From: a virus
IMG/VR virus record: IMGVR_UViG_3300046796_000589
Span: 1-47,998 of that record
DNA length: 47,998 nt
Direction: 5' to 3' (one strand)
A program made the translations under genes and the position numbers. The notes beneath the pieces are model-generated. The model saw only the letters and a list, made by a program, of their open reading frames with translations, was not told the origin of the DNA and did no database searches. Of this stretch, positions 16,713 to 24,674 are shown one piece after another (position 1 is the first letter of the stretch; every line of letters begins with the position of its first letter).

Positions 16713-17906
16713 TTGGCAGATCCAGCAACATTCGCAGCGAGAGTCTCCGCTGCATCCTCGATGAGTCCCGCTGCCCCAATAGCGGCCCCCGCGACGTCCG
16801 GCTCGTCCGCAGCATCGAGCCCCGCAGCGGCGGCTGGCTCATCACCGACGTCTACGGGAAGCGACGCTGGCACCTCGAGCGAAGCGCCTCCGGAGACGCC
16901 AGCGGCCGAGAGCGCGCCGGCTGAAGCGACCGACGCCGAGTCCAGCGGCACCTACGGCTCGGACAAGGAACGCATCGACGCGGCCGTGCTCGCGCTCGAG
17001 AAGGACGATCTCGACGGAGCGGTCAAAGCCCTGGGACGAGACGTCAAGCTGAAGGGCGTCACCACCAAGGCCTTCAAGGCGCTATCGGTCCGGGAACGCA
17101 AGCACGCCGAGCGCGTGAGGCGCGATCAAGACATGATCGCCAAGGCCAAAACGGAGCTCCAGGCGGATAGCGCGCGCGCGTCCAATCTGCTCCGGCACAC
17201 GGAACAGAAATTCGGCTGGGTCGCCAAGGCCGAACAGGCCTGGGAGGACGGCCGCTATGTGGACTTTGCCAAAGCCGTCGAGCGCATGGCCAAGGGTTCG
17301 AGCCTGGCCACCATCACCCAGCGGATCGCCTCTGCGGGCATGGGCAAGACCGAGCCGGCGACCCCAGAAGAACGAGCGCTCGCCGAGTCCCGGGCAACAC
17401 TGAAGGCCGAGCGGGACGCCTTCGAGAAGCAAAAGGCCGACGAGAAAGCCGCGGCCGAGAAAGCCAAGGGCCAGCAGTCGATCTCGGAGAAGCGCGCCAC
17501 GGCCTTGGGCAAGTTCGCGGCCACCCACAAGGCGCACCCGTTCCTCAAGAACCCGGACGACCCCGAGGGGCCCGACCCGGATGCGCTCGCTGAAGCGTTC
17601 CAGGCGTACGAGCAGTCCTGGAAAAACGGCCGTTTCGAGAAGACCCCCAAGCAGGTGCTCGACGAGCTGCACGCGCGCGAGGTGCGGAAATTGAAGCGCC
17701 TCGGCATTACCCCCGCCGCGGCGGCGCAAGCGGCTCCGGTCGCCAAGGCGGGGACCTCTACCGGAAAGCCTCCGCCCAAGCCTCGCTTGGCCGAGCCGCC
17801 CAAGACCGCGGGCGGCAAGCGCCCGTCGCTCGACGATACGAGGGAGTCCAGGATCGCTCTGGCCCGACGCATGACCGAGCAGCAGACGCGGGGGATGCGA
17901 CCGTGA
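16713..17906 (+). CDS. Probable scaffolding protein
   Basis: 397 residues from TTG 16713. The start is supported because the 17 bp before it (CATGAAAGGCGAAACCC, 16696-16712) is identical to the 17 bp before the ATG at 20810. The first 80 residues are Ala/Ser/Pro-rich and disordered. Residues 85-300 are highly charged helices (KTELQADSARASNLLRHTEQ, KAERDAFEKQKADEKAAAEK). The end is basic and Pro-rich. A soluble, coiled, charged protein next to the portal gene is typical of capsid scaffolds. However, scaffolds usually directly precede the capsid gene, and here the capsid gene is 7 kb away, so the call is moderate. Confidence 0.5.
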   Translation: MADPATFAARVSAASSMSPAAPIAAPATSGSSAASSPAAAAGSSPTSTGSDAGTSSEAPPETPAAESAPAEATDAESSGTYGSDKERIDAAVLALEKDDLDGAVKALGRDVKLKGVTTKAFKALSVRERKHAERVRRDQDMIAKAKTELQADSARASNLLRHTEQKFGWVAKAEQAWEDGRYVDFAKAVERMAKGSSLATITQRIASAGMGKTEPATPEERALAESRATLKAERDAFEKQKADEKAAAEKAKGQQSISEKRATALGKFAATHKAHPFLKNPDDPEGPDPDALAEAFQAYEQSWKNGRFEKTPKQVLDELHAREVRKLKRLGITPAAAAQAAPVAKAGTSTGKPPPKPRLAEPPKTAGGKRPSLDDTRESRIALARRMTEQQTRGMRP

Positions 17907-18712
17907 TCCGCGCGATGAACAACACGCTCCTCTGCAAGCCCCGCCCGGACATTCACAAGCTCGTCTGCGAATTCGTGTCCAGCGGGGAGGAGATCGACTC
18001 GGCCATCTTCGGCAAGGTGCGGATCGACAACACCATCAGTTACGACGTCACCAGCCGTCCCAATCAGTTTGCCTTCGGGGAAGTCCACAGCATGGGCCGA
18101 GGCGCCGTCTGGATGCCCGAAAGGCTGCTGCCTCATTGCCCCGTGGGGAGCATCATCGGCTTTGATCTCGCTCAGGTGAGCCACGCTTTCCCCCACGAGG
18201 GCGAGACGCTCTACGACTTGCCGATCGACGCGGCGCTCTGCCGATTCGACGTCGGGGCGCGGCTGCCGACCCCCTTGGGCGCCTACATGTTGACCGAGGA
18301 AGACCCCGCGAGCCTGAAGCGCCTCACGATGCGGGACAATAAAACGAAGCTCATCCTCCCCGACACCACCCTCGCTCAGGGCCTGAAGACGAACGACCGC
18401 ACCTGGTCGCGGGTCACCATCGCGGCAGAGAAGGTGCTCGACGTGGGGACCGGCGGCATGGCGGTGGTGGAAAAGCCCATCGACAAGTTCGTCGGCTTCG
18501 GCCTGAACCGCAATCCCATCCGGGAGAAGGAACGCATCGAGGTCCACCCCGATCGGTCTGCCATCGGGTTCGTCGCGCTCTTCATGCCCACGATGAGCGT
18601 CGACCTCTACGCCTACGGCACCCGGCACCGGTTTACGCCCTGGGACCGCCTCCGGTCTCTGGTGCAGTGGGACACCGGTGATACGAGAAAGGAGCGAGAG
18701 GCCGCGGCATGA
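17903..18712 (+). CDS. Possible tandem GroES-like co-chaperonin
   Basis: 269 residues from GTG 17903 (GTGA overlap); ATG 17915 is an alternative. Seen in the sequence: a first half with NTLLCKPRP, GEVHSMGRG, and PVGSIIGFD..., then a second half with TPLGAYMLTEED, TKLILPDTTLAQG (mobile-loop-like), KVLDVGTG, and a final beta-rich part. These fall in the order of GroES landmarks (xPLxDRVLVK, GIVLPDTA, VVAVGxG, VGDxVxF). Known for the family: T4 gp31 and related phage proteins replace GroES to fold capsid subunits, and tandem Cpn10 domains exist in plastid Cpn20. Inferred: this could be a two-domain co-chaperonin for capsid folding. It lies in the head gene cluster. The assignment is by eye only. 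Confidence 0.4.
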   Translation: MIRAMNNTLLCKPRPDIHKLVCEFVSSGEEIDSAIFGKVRIDNTISYDVTSRPNQFAFGEVHSMGRGAVWMPERLLPHCPVGSIIGFDLAQVSHAFPHEGETLYDLPIDAALCRFDVGARLPTPLGAYMLTEEDPASLKRLTMRDNKTKLILPDTTLAQGLKTNDRTWSRVTIAAEKVLDVGTGGMAVVEKPIDKFVGFGLNRNPIREKERIEVHPDRSAIGFVALFMPTMSVDLYAYGTRHRFTPWDRLRSLVQWDTGDTRKEREAAA

Positions 18713-19296
18713 CCCGCAAACGCGCCGTCGGCGAGGACGGCGACGGGCTCACCACGGACCTCGTCGATCGATTGGTCGCGGCTCGGGAGACCCCGATGCC
18801 GAGGCGCTTTGCTGCGCTCCATTGTGGCGTGTCTCCCAAGACCTTCGAGCGCTGGCTCCAGGACGGGGCCTCGGGGACCGGGAGCCGGCTATCGATCGAT
18901 CTGGCCCGGAGGATCTACCAGTACGAGGCCGCCGACGTGGGCCAGGAAATGGCGCACCTCAAGGTCATGGCGTCACACAACCCCATGGCCACCAAGACGT
19001 ATCTCGAGCTCATGCACCCGGCGGATTTTGGGGGGTTCGTCCGGACGGCTCCCGACGAGTTCGAGCGGCCCGACCGGCAGCAGCGCACGAGAGGGCATCT
19101 CCTCGACAACCCTCCCCCCCGGATGCTCGCCGATATGAAGGCGCACGACTGGTTTCGGATGCCGAAGGGGATCACCAAGAAAGACCGCGCGGTCATCACG
19201 AAGATCCTCGCCTTCTACGAGAAGCAAGCCGCGGCGCTCTTGGCCGCCCCGCATGAGGCTTCGGGGGAGACGGGCCCCGATGCCGCGCCGGCCTAG
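18709..19296 (+). CDS. Terminase small subunit
   Basis: 195 residues from ATG 18709, overlapping the upstream stop. Residues 15-55 hold a helix-turn-helix region (TDLVDRLVAARETPMPRRFAALHCGVSPKTFERWLQDG), which would recognise the packaging site. A helical oligomerisation part (EAADVGQEMAHLKVMASHNPMATKTYLELMHP) follows, and a flexible C-terminus (residues 110-195) would contact the large subunit. It directly precedes and overlaps the large terminase by 17 bp, the standard order. The length is usual for the family. Confidence 0.75.
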   Translation: MTRKRAVGEDGDGLTTDLVDRLVAARETPMPRRFAALHCGVSPKTFERWLQDGASGTGSRLSIDLARRIYQYEAADVGQEMAHLKVMASHNPMATKTYLELMHPADFGGFVRTAPDEFERPDRQQRTRGHLLDNPPPRMLADMKAHDWFRMPKGITKKDRAVITKILAFYEKQAAALLAAPHEASGETGPDAAPA

Positions 19297-20755
19297 AACA
19301 CTCGCTCCCGACCTCGAGCCGGGCTGGTGGGAGCACTGGGAGGACTCGTTCACCGAGTACGAACCCCGGATCGATCTCACCGGGCACCTGCATAAAAAGC
19401 AGCTCCGGTTCCGGCTCGATCCCTCTCCCGTGCGCGTGGTCCACGGCACTCGTCGATCGGGTAAGAGCGAGGTCCTCTGCATCGAGGCGATCGAGATCGC
19501 CGACCAGTTCCCCGGCGAGACGATCCCCTACGTCATGCCCAGCATCGCCAAGGGCGCGGACATCGTGTTTCCGAAGTTCGAGGAGCTGAGCAAGCGCTTC
19601 GATCTGCACCTCCGGATCTCCCGAGGGGATTACAAGGTCCGCACCCCGTCGGGGGGCACGATCCAAATCTTCGGTCTGTCGACGGTGCCGGACGTGGAGA
19701 AAGGCCGCGGGCATCGGTTCCCCGAGGTCATCTTCGACGAGTGCGGCGCCCAGAGGCAGGAACTTCTAAAGAAGGCCGTCCGGGAGACCTTCGGGCCTGC
19801 TACGGCGGACTTCAAAGGCCTCGGGGGCAGAGGCATCGTGCTCGCGGGCACCGCTGGGTACGAGCCCGATTGCTACTGGGAGCAGATGGTGGGCGGCAAC
19901 CGGCACGTCTCCAAGATGGGCGCGTCCGTGCACTTCATGACCATCTGGGACAACCCGCTCTTCAAGGGCCGGGAGCAGATGGTCCTCGACTCTCACTTGC
20001 GAGAGAACAACCTCCCCGCCAACGACGCGGGCTACAGACGCGAATGGCTCGGGGAGTTCTGCGCGGACACCGAGGGCCTCTGCTACCAGCGCTGGGGCGG
20101 GCAGCTGTTGCCTCGCCACATGATCCCCGTCGGCGGATACACCGTGATGGGCCTCGACTTGGGCGGCACGGCCTCGCCCTCGGCCTGGGTCGTCGTGCGC
20201 TACATCGTGACCGAGTCCGTCATTGGGGACCGGGTCCGGACGATCCATCACGGGCACGTCATTGCGTCGTTCGAGAAGACCGATTGCAGCACGGAAGAGC
20301 TCGCCTCCATCACGCGCAAGCTCTGCGAGGCCTACCACGTGTCTCACATCGCGGGCGACTCGGCGGGCTTGGGATCGCGCATCGTCGATGACCTCCGCAA
20401 GATCTACAACCTGCCGATCGTCGCGGTGAAGAAGAACCCGATCAAGGCCGGGGCGATCTGGATGACGGATTCCCAGCTCGGCGCGGGCACGTTGCACGTG
20501 CATGAAGGGTGCGATTCGCTCATCCGGCAGCTCCGAACGGTGCCCTGGAACGCTCGCCGGAGTGACCATCACGGCACTTTCGGCGACCACTCGCTCGACG
20601 CGCTTCTGTACGCCGGGACGCTCAGCAGGCAACACGATCTCGAGCAGGAACTCCCGCCGGAGCCGGGCACCCCAGAATGGTACAAGGAACAGGAAAAGAG
20701 GGACGAACAGGCTACGATCGAGTTTGCCCGCTGGCGCCAGAATCGCGCCGCCTAG
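19280..20755 (+). CDS. Terminase large subunit
   Basis: About 491 residues from ATG 19280, behind GGGGGAGA; an in-frame ATG at 19253 is less likely. This ATPase and nuclease translocates and cuts DNA at the portal. Walker A GTRRSGKSEV lies at about residues 56-65, with the catalytic lysine present. Walker B is EVIFDECG (149-156). The C-terminal RNase H-like nuclease shows acidic positions in GLDLGGTAS (about 291), GDSAGLG (about 359), and HGTFGDHSLDALLYAG (about 432-446). Length and motif order are typical. It overlaps the small subunit. A promoter-like element just downstream begins the next operon. Confidence 0.92.
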   Translation: MPRRPRTLAPDLEPGWWEHWEDSFTEYEPRIDLTGHLHKKQLRFRLDPSPVRVVHGTRRSGKSEVLCIEAIEIADQFPGETIPYVMPSIAKGADIVFPKFEELSKRFDLHLRISRGDYKVRTPSGGTIQIFGLSTVPDVEKGRGHRFPEVIFDECGAQRQELLKKAVRETFGPATADFKGLGGRGIVLAGTAGYEPDCYWEQMVGGNRHVSKMGASVHFMTIWDNPLFKGREQMVLDSHLRENNLPANDAGYRREWLGEFCADTEGLCYQRWGGQLLPRHMIPVGGYTVMGLDLGGTASPSAWVVVRYIVTESVIGDRVRTIHHGHVIASFEKTDCSTEELASITRKLCEAYHVSHIAGDSAGLGSRIVDDLRKIYNLPIVAVKKNPIKAGAIWMTDSQLGAGTLHVHEGCDSLIRQLRTVPWNARRSDHHGTFGDHSLDALLYAGTLSRQHDLEQELPPEPGTPEWYKEQEKRDEQATIEFARWRQNRAA

Positions 20756-20763
20756 CAGGCCCC

Positions 20764-20781
20764 GGCCGGACGTGATACCGT
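20764..20781 (+). promoter_or_regulatory. Candidate promoter -10 region
   Basis: GTGATACCGT contains the extended -10 TGATACCGT (20773-20781) and lies 28 bp before ATG 20810. The preceding GGCCGGAC (20764-20771) also occurs beside the capsid-gene promoter at 24656-24663. No good -35 is seen at 16-18 bp. A ribosome-binding site (GAAAGGCG) follows at 20796-20803. Confidence 0.4.
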
Positions 20782-20809
20782 CCCGGCTCTCTCATGAAAG
20801 GCGAAACCC

Positions 20810-21133
20810 ATGAACGATCTGTCAGCTCAGCACCACCCTGAGACCGCGGCCATCAACCGGCTGTTACTGAATGCAGCCAAGACGGCGTTGGCAAAACACC
20901 CCGTGCTCGAAGCCATGGCGACGCAGATCGCGATCATCGACGACGGCGGCACGGCGATCCGCTTCACGTTTGACGGGCCGGCACTGCCAGAGAAGCAATT
21001 CTTCCAGGTCTCGTGCTCGGTACTCCCGAGCGACGACGAACTCATCCGCATGATCGCCGACACTCTCCCGACGTGCGAGAGGGCCATTGCCGCAGCGATG
21101 CGCAAGGCGGGGTACGCGGGCGGAGCGGGCTGA
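20810..21133 (+). CDS. Hypothetical protein
   Basis: 107 residues. The N-terminus is helical (AAINRLLLNAAKTALAKHPVLEAM), followed by a beta strand pair (IAIIDDGGTAIRFTFDG) and a C-terminal helix. It is soluble and unrecognised. It is the first gene after the terminase and has its own leader, GAAAGGCGAAACCC, then ATG. It is joined to the next gene by TGATG. It begins a run of seven coupled small genes with no known function. Confidence 0.6.
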   Translation: MNDLSAQHHPETAAINRLLLNAAKTALAKHPVLEAMATQIAIIDDGGTAIRFTFDGPALPEKQFFQVSCSVLPSDDELIRMIADTLPTCERAIAAAMRKAGYAGGAG

Positions 21134-21333
21134 TGCCAAGTCTCATTGGCAGTGTGATCGTCGGGGTTCTGGTCTTCCTCGCGTTCTGCGGCGTCGAGGA
21201 AGCAGCTTGCTCGAGCAAGGCCGGGAAGATGGGTTTCAAGAGCGACTATGGCCCGGTCCAGGGCTGCATGATCCAGGTGGAGAAGCATTGGATCCCGATC
21301 GAGAGCTACCGGACGATCGGGGGTGTGGATTGA
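21133..21333 (+). CDS. Small single-pass membrane or secreted protein
   Basis: 66 residues. SLIGSVIVGVLVFLAFCGV (residues 3-21) is a hydrophobic helix near the N-terminus that could be a membrane anchor or signal sequence. The short extramembrane part contains cysteines (CSSKAG...GCMIQVEKHWIPIESY). No lipobox is convincing. It is coupled to both neighbours by overlaps (TGATG in, TTGA out). The role is unknown. A small inner-membrane protein in this position could affect the host envelope, but that is a guess. Confidence 0.55.
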   Translation: MPSLIGSVIVGVLVFLAFCGVEEAACSSKAGKMGFKSDYGPVQGCMIQVEKHWIPIESYRTIGGVD

Positions 21334-21671
21334 CCGACCTACGCAACCCGGGCAAGGCAACGCTCAACATGAACGACCTGGTCTCGGTGCGTCTCACCGA
21401 TGCCGGGCTGACCATGCTCGACAAATACGAGACCGATCTCGGGGTCCCTTATCTTCACCGCCGGTCGAGTGTCACCGAGGCCAACCTCTGGCGCGGTCCG
21501 CTCTGGTCCCTCATGCAGGAGTTCGGCCCCAACATCTCCATGGGCATGAACGATGGGCCGTTCGTGGACAACCGGATCGACTGGGAGAACACCTCCGAGC
21601 AATCGGTGTGCGATCATCGCTACGGGTCCCACGGTGACACGTGCGTCAAGTGCGGGAAAGGGGCGTACTGA
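21330..21671 (+). CDS. Hypothetical protein with C-terminal zinc ribbon
   Basis: 113 residues from TTG 21330, which overlaps the upstream stop as TTGA; ATG 21369 is an alternative. SVRLTDAGLTMLDKYETDLGVPYLHRRSSVTEANLWRGPLWSLMQEFGP covers a helical core. The end reads CDHRYGSHGDTCVKCGKGAY, a C-x-H...C-x2-C ribbon. It is one of several small cysteine-motif proteins in this phage. No family is recognised. Confidence 0.55.
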   Translation: MTDLRNPGKATLNMNDLVSVRLTDAGLTMLDKYETDLGVPYLHRRSSVTEANLWRGPLWSLMQEFGPNISMGMNDGPFVDNRIDWENTSEQSVCDHRYGSHGDTCVKCGKGAY

Positions 21672-21952
21672 TGAATATCGACGACCTCACACCCAAAGAC
21701 CTCGCCGACATCGACCGGCTCAACCCGCCCCAGGCCGATCGGATCGCCAAGGCCAGCGAGATGACCAAGCCGCTGGACGCCGCGCGGCTGAAGGAAGAAC
21801 TCACCGCGTGCCGAGAGGCCAACGCGCGCACGTATGCCGAGCTGAAGAACGCGCAACGCGACGTCGAGCGCTTGAAGGCTCTGGAGGACGAAAACCGGAG
21901 ACTCCGGGAGCACCTCGACGACTTGCGCACGCTGATTCGGAGGCTGGATTGA
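21671..21952 (+). CDS. Coiled-coil protein with LADIDRLNPP motif
   Basis: 93 residues from ATG 21671 (TGATG overlap). The N-terminus contains LTPKDLADIDRLNPPQADR, which resembles FTEEELAEIDRMNPPRKG at the C-terminus of the protein encoded at 24154-24639. The remaining two thirds is a leucine-zipper-like coil (AELKNAQRDVERLKALEDEN, RRLREHLDDLRTLIRRL). It probably self-associates. Function unknown. Confidence 0.6.
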   Translation: MNIDDLTPKDLADIDRLNPPQADRIAKASEMTKPLDAARLKEELTACREANARTYAELKNAQRDVERLKALEDENRRLREHLDDLRTLIRRLD

Positions 21953-22347
21953 CCACCCTCCGCATCGACGTCGGGCGCTGCTCCGGGACCACGATCGAGG
22001 ACATCGTGAAGGGCCTCCGACTCGCCGGGTGCATGAAGAGCCTGGAGATGGATCCGAACGGTTGGGAGTTCATCCCGCGGGACGAGTTGAAACGGGCCCT
22101 CGAGAGCGACGGGTTCTGCGTCGAGGTGGTGGCTTGGCCCGACCCTCCGCCGTTGCCGCTCTGGCAACGGGTCAGGGCTTGGCCCTTCCGTATCTACCTC
22201 TGGGCTCGGCGCGTCGTCCTTCGGGAGCGCATCGAGGACCAGTTCATGCGGGACTTGTTTGGGGGCCACGACGGGGACGCGCTGCATGCCGTGTCCACGC
22301 GCGAGAGCCCGTTCCTACGGAAGATCCGGAAGGACTCCGAGCCATGA
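21949..22347 (+). CDS. Hypothetical protein
   Basis: 132 residues from TTG 21949 (TTGA overlap). TTLRIDVGRCSGTTIEDIVKGLRLAGCMKSL and GWEFIPRDELKRALESDGFCVEVVAWP form a mixed alpha/beta N-terminal part. PLWQRVRAWPFRIYLWARRVVLRERI is an amphipathic, tryptophan- and arginine-rich stretch that could lie on a membrane. It is unrecognised. The junction with the next gene is ATGA. Confidence 0.55.
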   Translation: MTTLRIDVGRCSGTTIEDIVKGLRLAGCMKSLEMDPNGWEFIPRDELKRALESDGFCVEVVAWPDPPPLPLWQRVRAWPFRIYLWARRVVLRERIEDQFMRDLFGGHDGDALHAVSTRESPFLRKIRKDSEP

Positions 22348-22922
22348 TGCGCCCCCAGTCCGAAATCGGCTTCCTCATGCTCCAGTGGCTCGGGGTGCTC
22401 GTCCCGGGCGCGTTCCTGGAGGAGGTCAAGACGTGGGGAGGGAGACGCCCTGGAAAGGCAGCAACGGCCGCAGCGGCGCGCGCGTACGTCATTGGCGTGG
22501 ATAAGGATCCGCGCTCGACGAAGGCGAGACGAGACCTCCCGGTCCGGTCTGAAATCTTCGACGTCGATCGGCGGGTCGAGGAAGCGGACACGGCGCGCTT
22601 CACGGCCGGCGATGTCCTCACCTGGCCCAGCGCCGAGGCCATGCTGAGCGGAGAGCCGCCCGAGGGGTATGATCAAGCGCTCTTGCGTGCGGCAACGGAG
22701 GGCGTTGGCGTGGCCATCACGCACGTGGACCCGGAGGCAGGAACGGTCACGGTGACCACGCGCGCGCGGCGCTTGGTCGAAAAGCTCAACCGAGAGGGAC
22801 GCCCGATAGAGGCTCGGTGTCCTCGGTGCTTGGAACGGATCGACGGCGGCATGTGCGCTGGCGTTTGCATGAACTGTGACGTGGACCCGCCGGAGGAAGC
22901 GGTCTGCGGGGACCATGACTGA
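22344..22922 (+). CDS. Hypothetical protein with zinc-ribbon end
   Basis: 192 residues from ATG 22344. The middle has alpha/beta character (ARAYVIGVDKDPRSTKARRDLPVRSEIFDVD, GVAITHVDPEAGTVTVTTRARRLVEKL). The C-terminus holds CPRCLERIDGGMCAGVCMNC, a four-cysteine ribbon. No enzyme motif is evident. The start of the next gene overlaps its last 8 bp. Confidence 0.55.
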   Translation: MMRPQSEIGFLMLQWLGVLVPGAFLEEVKTWGGRRPGKAATAAAARAYVIGVDKDPRSTKARRDLPVRSEIFDVDRRVEEADTARFTAGDVLTWPSAEAMLSGEPPEGYDQALLRAATEGVGVAITHVDPEAGTVTVTTRARRLVEKLNREGRPIEARCPRCLERIDGGMCAGVCMNCDVDPPEEAVCGDHD

Positions 22923-23160
22923 CTGGCAAGCCCTCATCTCGGAGGCCGCCGTCCAGTGCTTTCTCCGGAGCGGGAAGGTGCCAACGTTCCTGCTCGCGCG
23001 CGGCGACATGGTCGACCTCTGCGCTCAGGTGATGCAACGCGACCCGGAAGATCTCCGGCGGGACATCTCTGGCGAAGGGTTCGTTGCCATCCGGTGCGCG
23101 GTGCATTCGGAGCCCCTCTCGCGCGCGGTGATAGTCGACGAGTGGACCCAGGCCGGGTAA
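22915..23160 (+). CDS. Small hypothetical protein
   Basis: 81 residues from ATG 22915. MTDWQALISEAAVQCFLRSGKVPTFLLARGDMVDLCAQVMQRDPED is helical, followed by a short beta-rich tail (GFVAIRCAVHSEPLSRAVIVDEW). No family. Its last 26 bp contain the -35 element of the promoter that serves the next gene. Confidence 0.5.
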   Translation: MTDWQALISEAAVQCFLRSGKVPTFLLARGDMVDLCAQVMQRDPEDLRRDISGEGFVAIRCAVHSEPLSRAVIVDEWTQAG

Positions 23161-23163
23161 GCT
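23135..23163 (+). promoter_or_regulatory. Candidate promoter
   Basis: TCGACG (23135-23140), a 17-bp spacer and TAAGCT (23158-23163) match the spacing of the other phage promoters, with 4 of 6 -35 positions. The transcript would start about 16 bp before ATG 23186. GAAAGGCG (23174-23181) serves as ribosome-binding site. Confidence 0.45.
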
Positions 23164-23185
23164 CCGCCCCAACGAAAGGCGCATC

Positions 23186-24133
23186 ATGAAGACCCTCGAG
23201 CGATTCTGGCAGTGGTACGACGCGGAGAGCCCAGGGGCGGGGAAGGCGTTGAGCCTATCGAGCGAGCATGTGAGCGGAGTCGCTCGTTTCGCGCTCAGCC
23301 TAGCGGCATCCCTCATCGATTGCCGGCAAGACCCGAGCAAGTCCCTCGGGTGCAGCTTCTGCGATCGGGACATGCTGGAGAAGTACCCCCAGGCGCTCCG
23401 GGACCTGTCCCTCGCGCTCTGCCCCGCGCTCGAGGCGATGTATGCGGCCGTGCCGGAGGGGGAGGCGAAGCCGCTGCCGTGGATCCCGCTGGCACACCCC
23501 GATCCCTATGAGTTCCGTATGATCACCGGAGCCGAGATCTTGGCGAATGCTCGGGCGCTCCGAGAGCGGACCGCGATGCAGAACGCCGCAGCGCTGATGC
23601 AGGTGGAGAACAAGATCCTCGCGTCCGTCGACCGGGAGACGGTCCCCTTGCGCCAGCCCAACATGTTCGATCGGGCCATCGAGCTATACGATCCGTTCCT
23701 GTCGCCACCCAAGCACGTCCGGAACCGCTGCGTCCGGTCTTTGGAAGCCCAGGCCGAACACGCGAAGTGTACGCGGCTGCTCGGACCGGCGGAGTGCTTC
23801 GAGTGCCAGAGCTCCCCGTGCCGGTGGAGTGCGGGAGGATGGCCAGAGCCGGGTTTCGCCGAGGACATGCGCATCATCCACATCAATCCCGACCTGGACC
23901 TAAATGGATGCGACGCTCTGCGCGGGTCGTCCGGCGTCCTGGTGCGCCTCGCGGGGAAAGCCGCCGACTACAATCGAGCCGTGCTGCGCTACCTGCTCCT
24001 CGACATCCTCGACCCGGGCCACATCGCCACGACCTACGCCGATCCGGAGTTCGGGCGGCGCTGGGAGATCTGGAAGGCCGAGCGCGTGGATGTGGAGATC
24101 CGCAATTCGGCCGAGGCTGCCCGCCGACCCTAG
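23186..24133 (+). CDS. Hypothetical protein (315 aa)
   Basis: 315 residues with its own leader and a good ribosome-binding site. It is helical at the N-terminus (MKTLERFWQWYDAESPG, SGVARFALSLAASLIDC) and has several cysteine pairs: CSFC (about residues 56-59), CVRSLEAQAEHAKC, CFECQSSPC. The final third is FGRRWEIWKAERVDVEIRNS. There is no transmembrane segment and no catalytic motif I recognise. A DUF-type phage protein is likely. It lies just before the capsid operon but is transcribed separately from the leaderless gene that follows. Confidence 0.6.
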   Translation: MKTLERFWQWYDAESPGAGKALSLSSEHVSGVARFALSLAASLIDCRQDPSKSLGCSFCDRDMLEKYPQALRDLSLALCPALEAMYAAVPEGEAKPLPWIPLAHPDPYEFRMITGAEILANARALRERTAMQNAAALMQVENKILASVDRETVPLRQPNMFDRAIELYDPFLSPPKHVRNRCVRSLEAQAEHAKCTRLLGPAECFECQSSPCRWSAGGWPEPGFAEDMRIIHINPDLDLNGCDALRGSSGVLVRLAGKAADYNRAVLRYLLLDILDPGHIATTYADPEFGRRWEIWKAERVDVEIRNSAEAARRP

Positions 24134-24135
24134 CC

Positions 24136-24146
24136 CGTGCTACCCT
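24136..24146 (+). promoter_or_regulatory. Candidate extended -10 giving a leaderless transcript
   Basis: CGTGCTACCCT contains TGCTACCCT, an extended -10 (TGnTAnnnT) ending at 24146. ATG 24154 is 8 bp further on, where transcription would be expected to start. No ribosome-binding site precedes that ATG. The -35 region is poor. Confidence 0.4.
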
Positions 24147-24153
24147 CCCGGCC

Positions 24154-24639
24154 ATGGCGAGCATCAGCGATCAAATCCGACGCGTCCAGCTGAAGAAATC
24201 CCCCGAGCAGCAAGCCCGCGAGGCCTCCGAGGCGAGGCGCGAGAGGGCCAAGCTCGCCAACAAGCTGAAGGACCAGCGCAAGGGCGGGAGCGTCATGGAC
24301 CCCGCCTTCACGAGGCAGCTGAAGGCCAAGGCCGCGGCGGTGAGCGCCGGGCAACCGAAGGTCAGGGGAGACCTCCCGGATGCGCTCGCCAAGCTCCGCC
24401 TCGAAGGCAAGCTCCCGCCCGAGGGAGGACCGATCCGGGTGGGATATGTCCCGACCCCGGAGGAGGTCTTGGGCGATGAGGCTCTGCCGAAAGCGACGGA
24501 CCCGGGCGAGCCCGAGACCGCGGACATCGATTGCCCGCCCGCCACGACGGTGCTGGGAGGCTTCACCGAGGAGGAGCTAGCGGAGATCGATCGGATGAAC
24601 CCGCCCAGGAAGGGCCAGAAGCGCGCGAGCAAGCGCTAG
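24154..24639 (+). CDS. Charged helical protein upstream of the capsid gene
   Basis: 161 residues from ATG 24154. MASISDQIRRVQLKKSPEQQ and EASEARRERAKLANKLKDQR are basic helices. Next comes a Pro/Gly-rich middle, then a C-terminal FTEEELAEIDRMNPPRKG segment like one in the protein at 21671-21952. Its place right before the major capsid gene and its soluble charged nature allow a scaffold or scaffold-partner role. The likelier scaffold is at 16713-17906. There is no Shine-Dalgarno, so translation probably starts on a leaderless mRNA. Confidence 0.5.
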   Translation: MASISDQIRRVQLKKSPEQQAREASEARRERAKLANKLKDQRKGGSVMDPAFTRQLKAKAAAVSAGQPKVRGDLPDALAKLRLEGKLPPEGGPIRVGYVPTPEEVLGDEALPKATDPGEPETADIDCPPATTVLGGFTEEELAEIDRMNPPRKGQKRASKR

Positions 24640-24645
24640 TCCGAT

Positions 24646-24674
24646 TTGACGCACGGCCGGACTCGCGATAGAGT
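24646..24674 (+). promoter_or_regulatory. Promoter of the major capsid operon
   Basis: TTGACG (24646-24651), exactly 17 bp, then TAGAGT (24669-24674). This is the best -35/-10 pair in the window. TTTGACG followed by GGCCGG also appears at 3201-3216. Transcription would start near 24681 and give a leader of about 150 nt. Confidence 0.6.
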
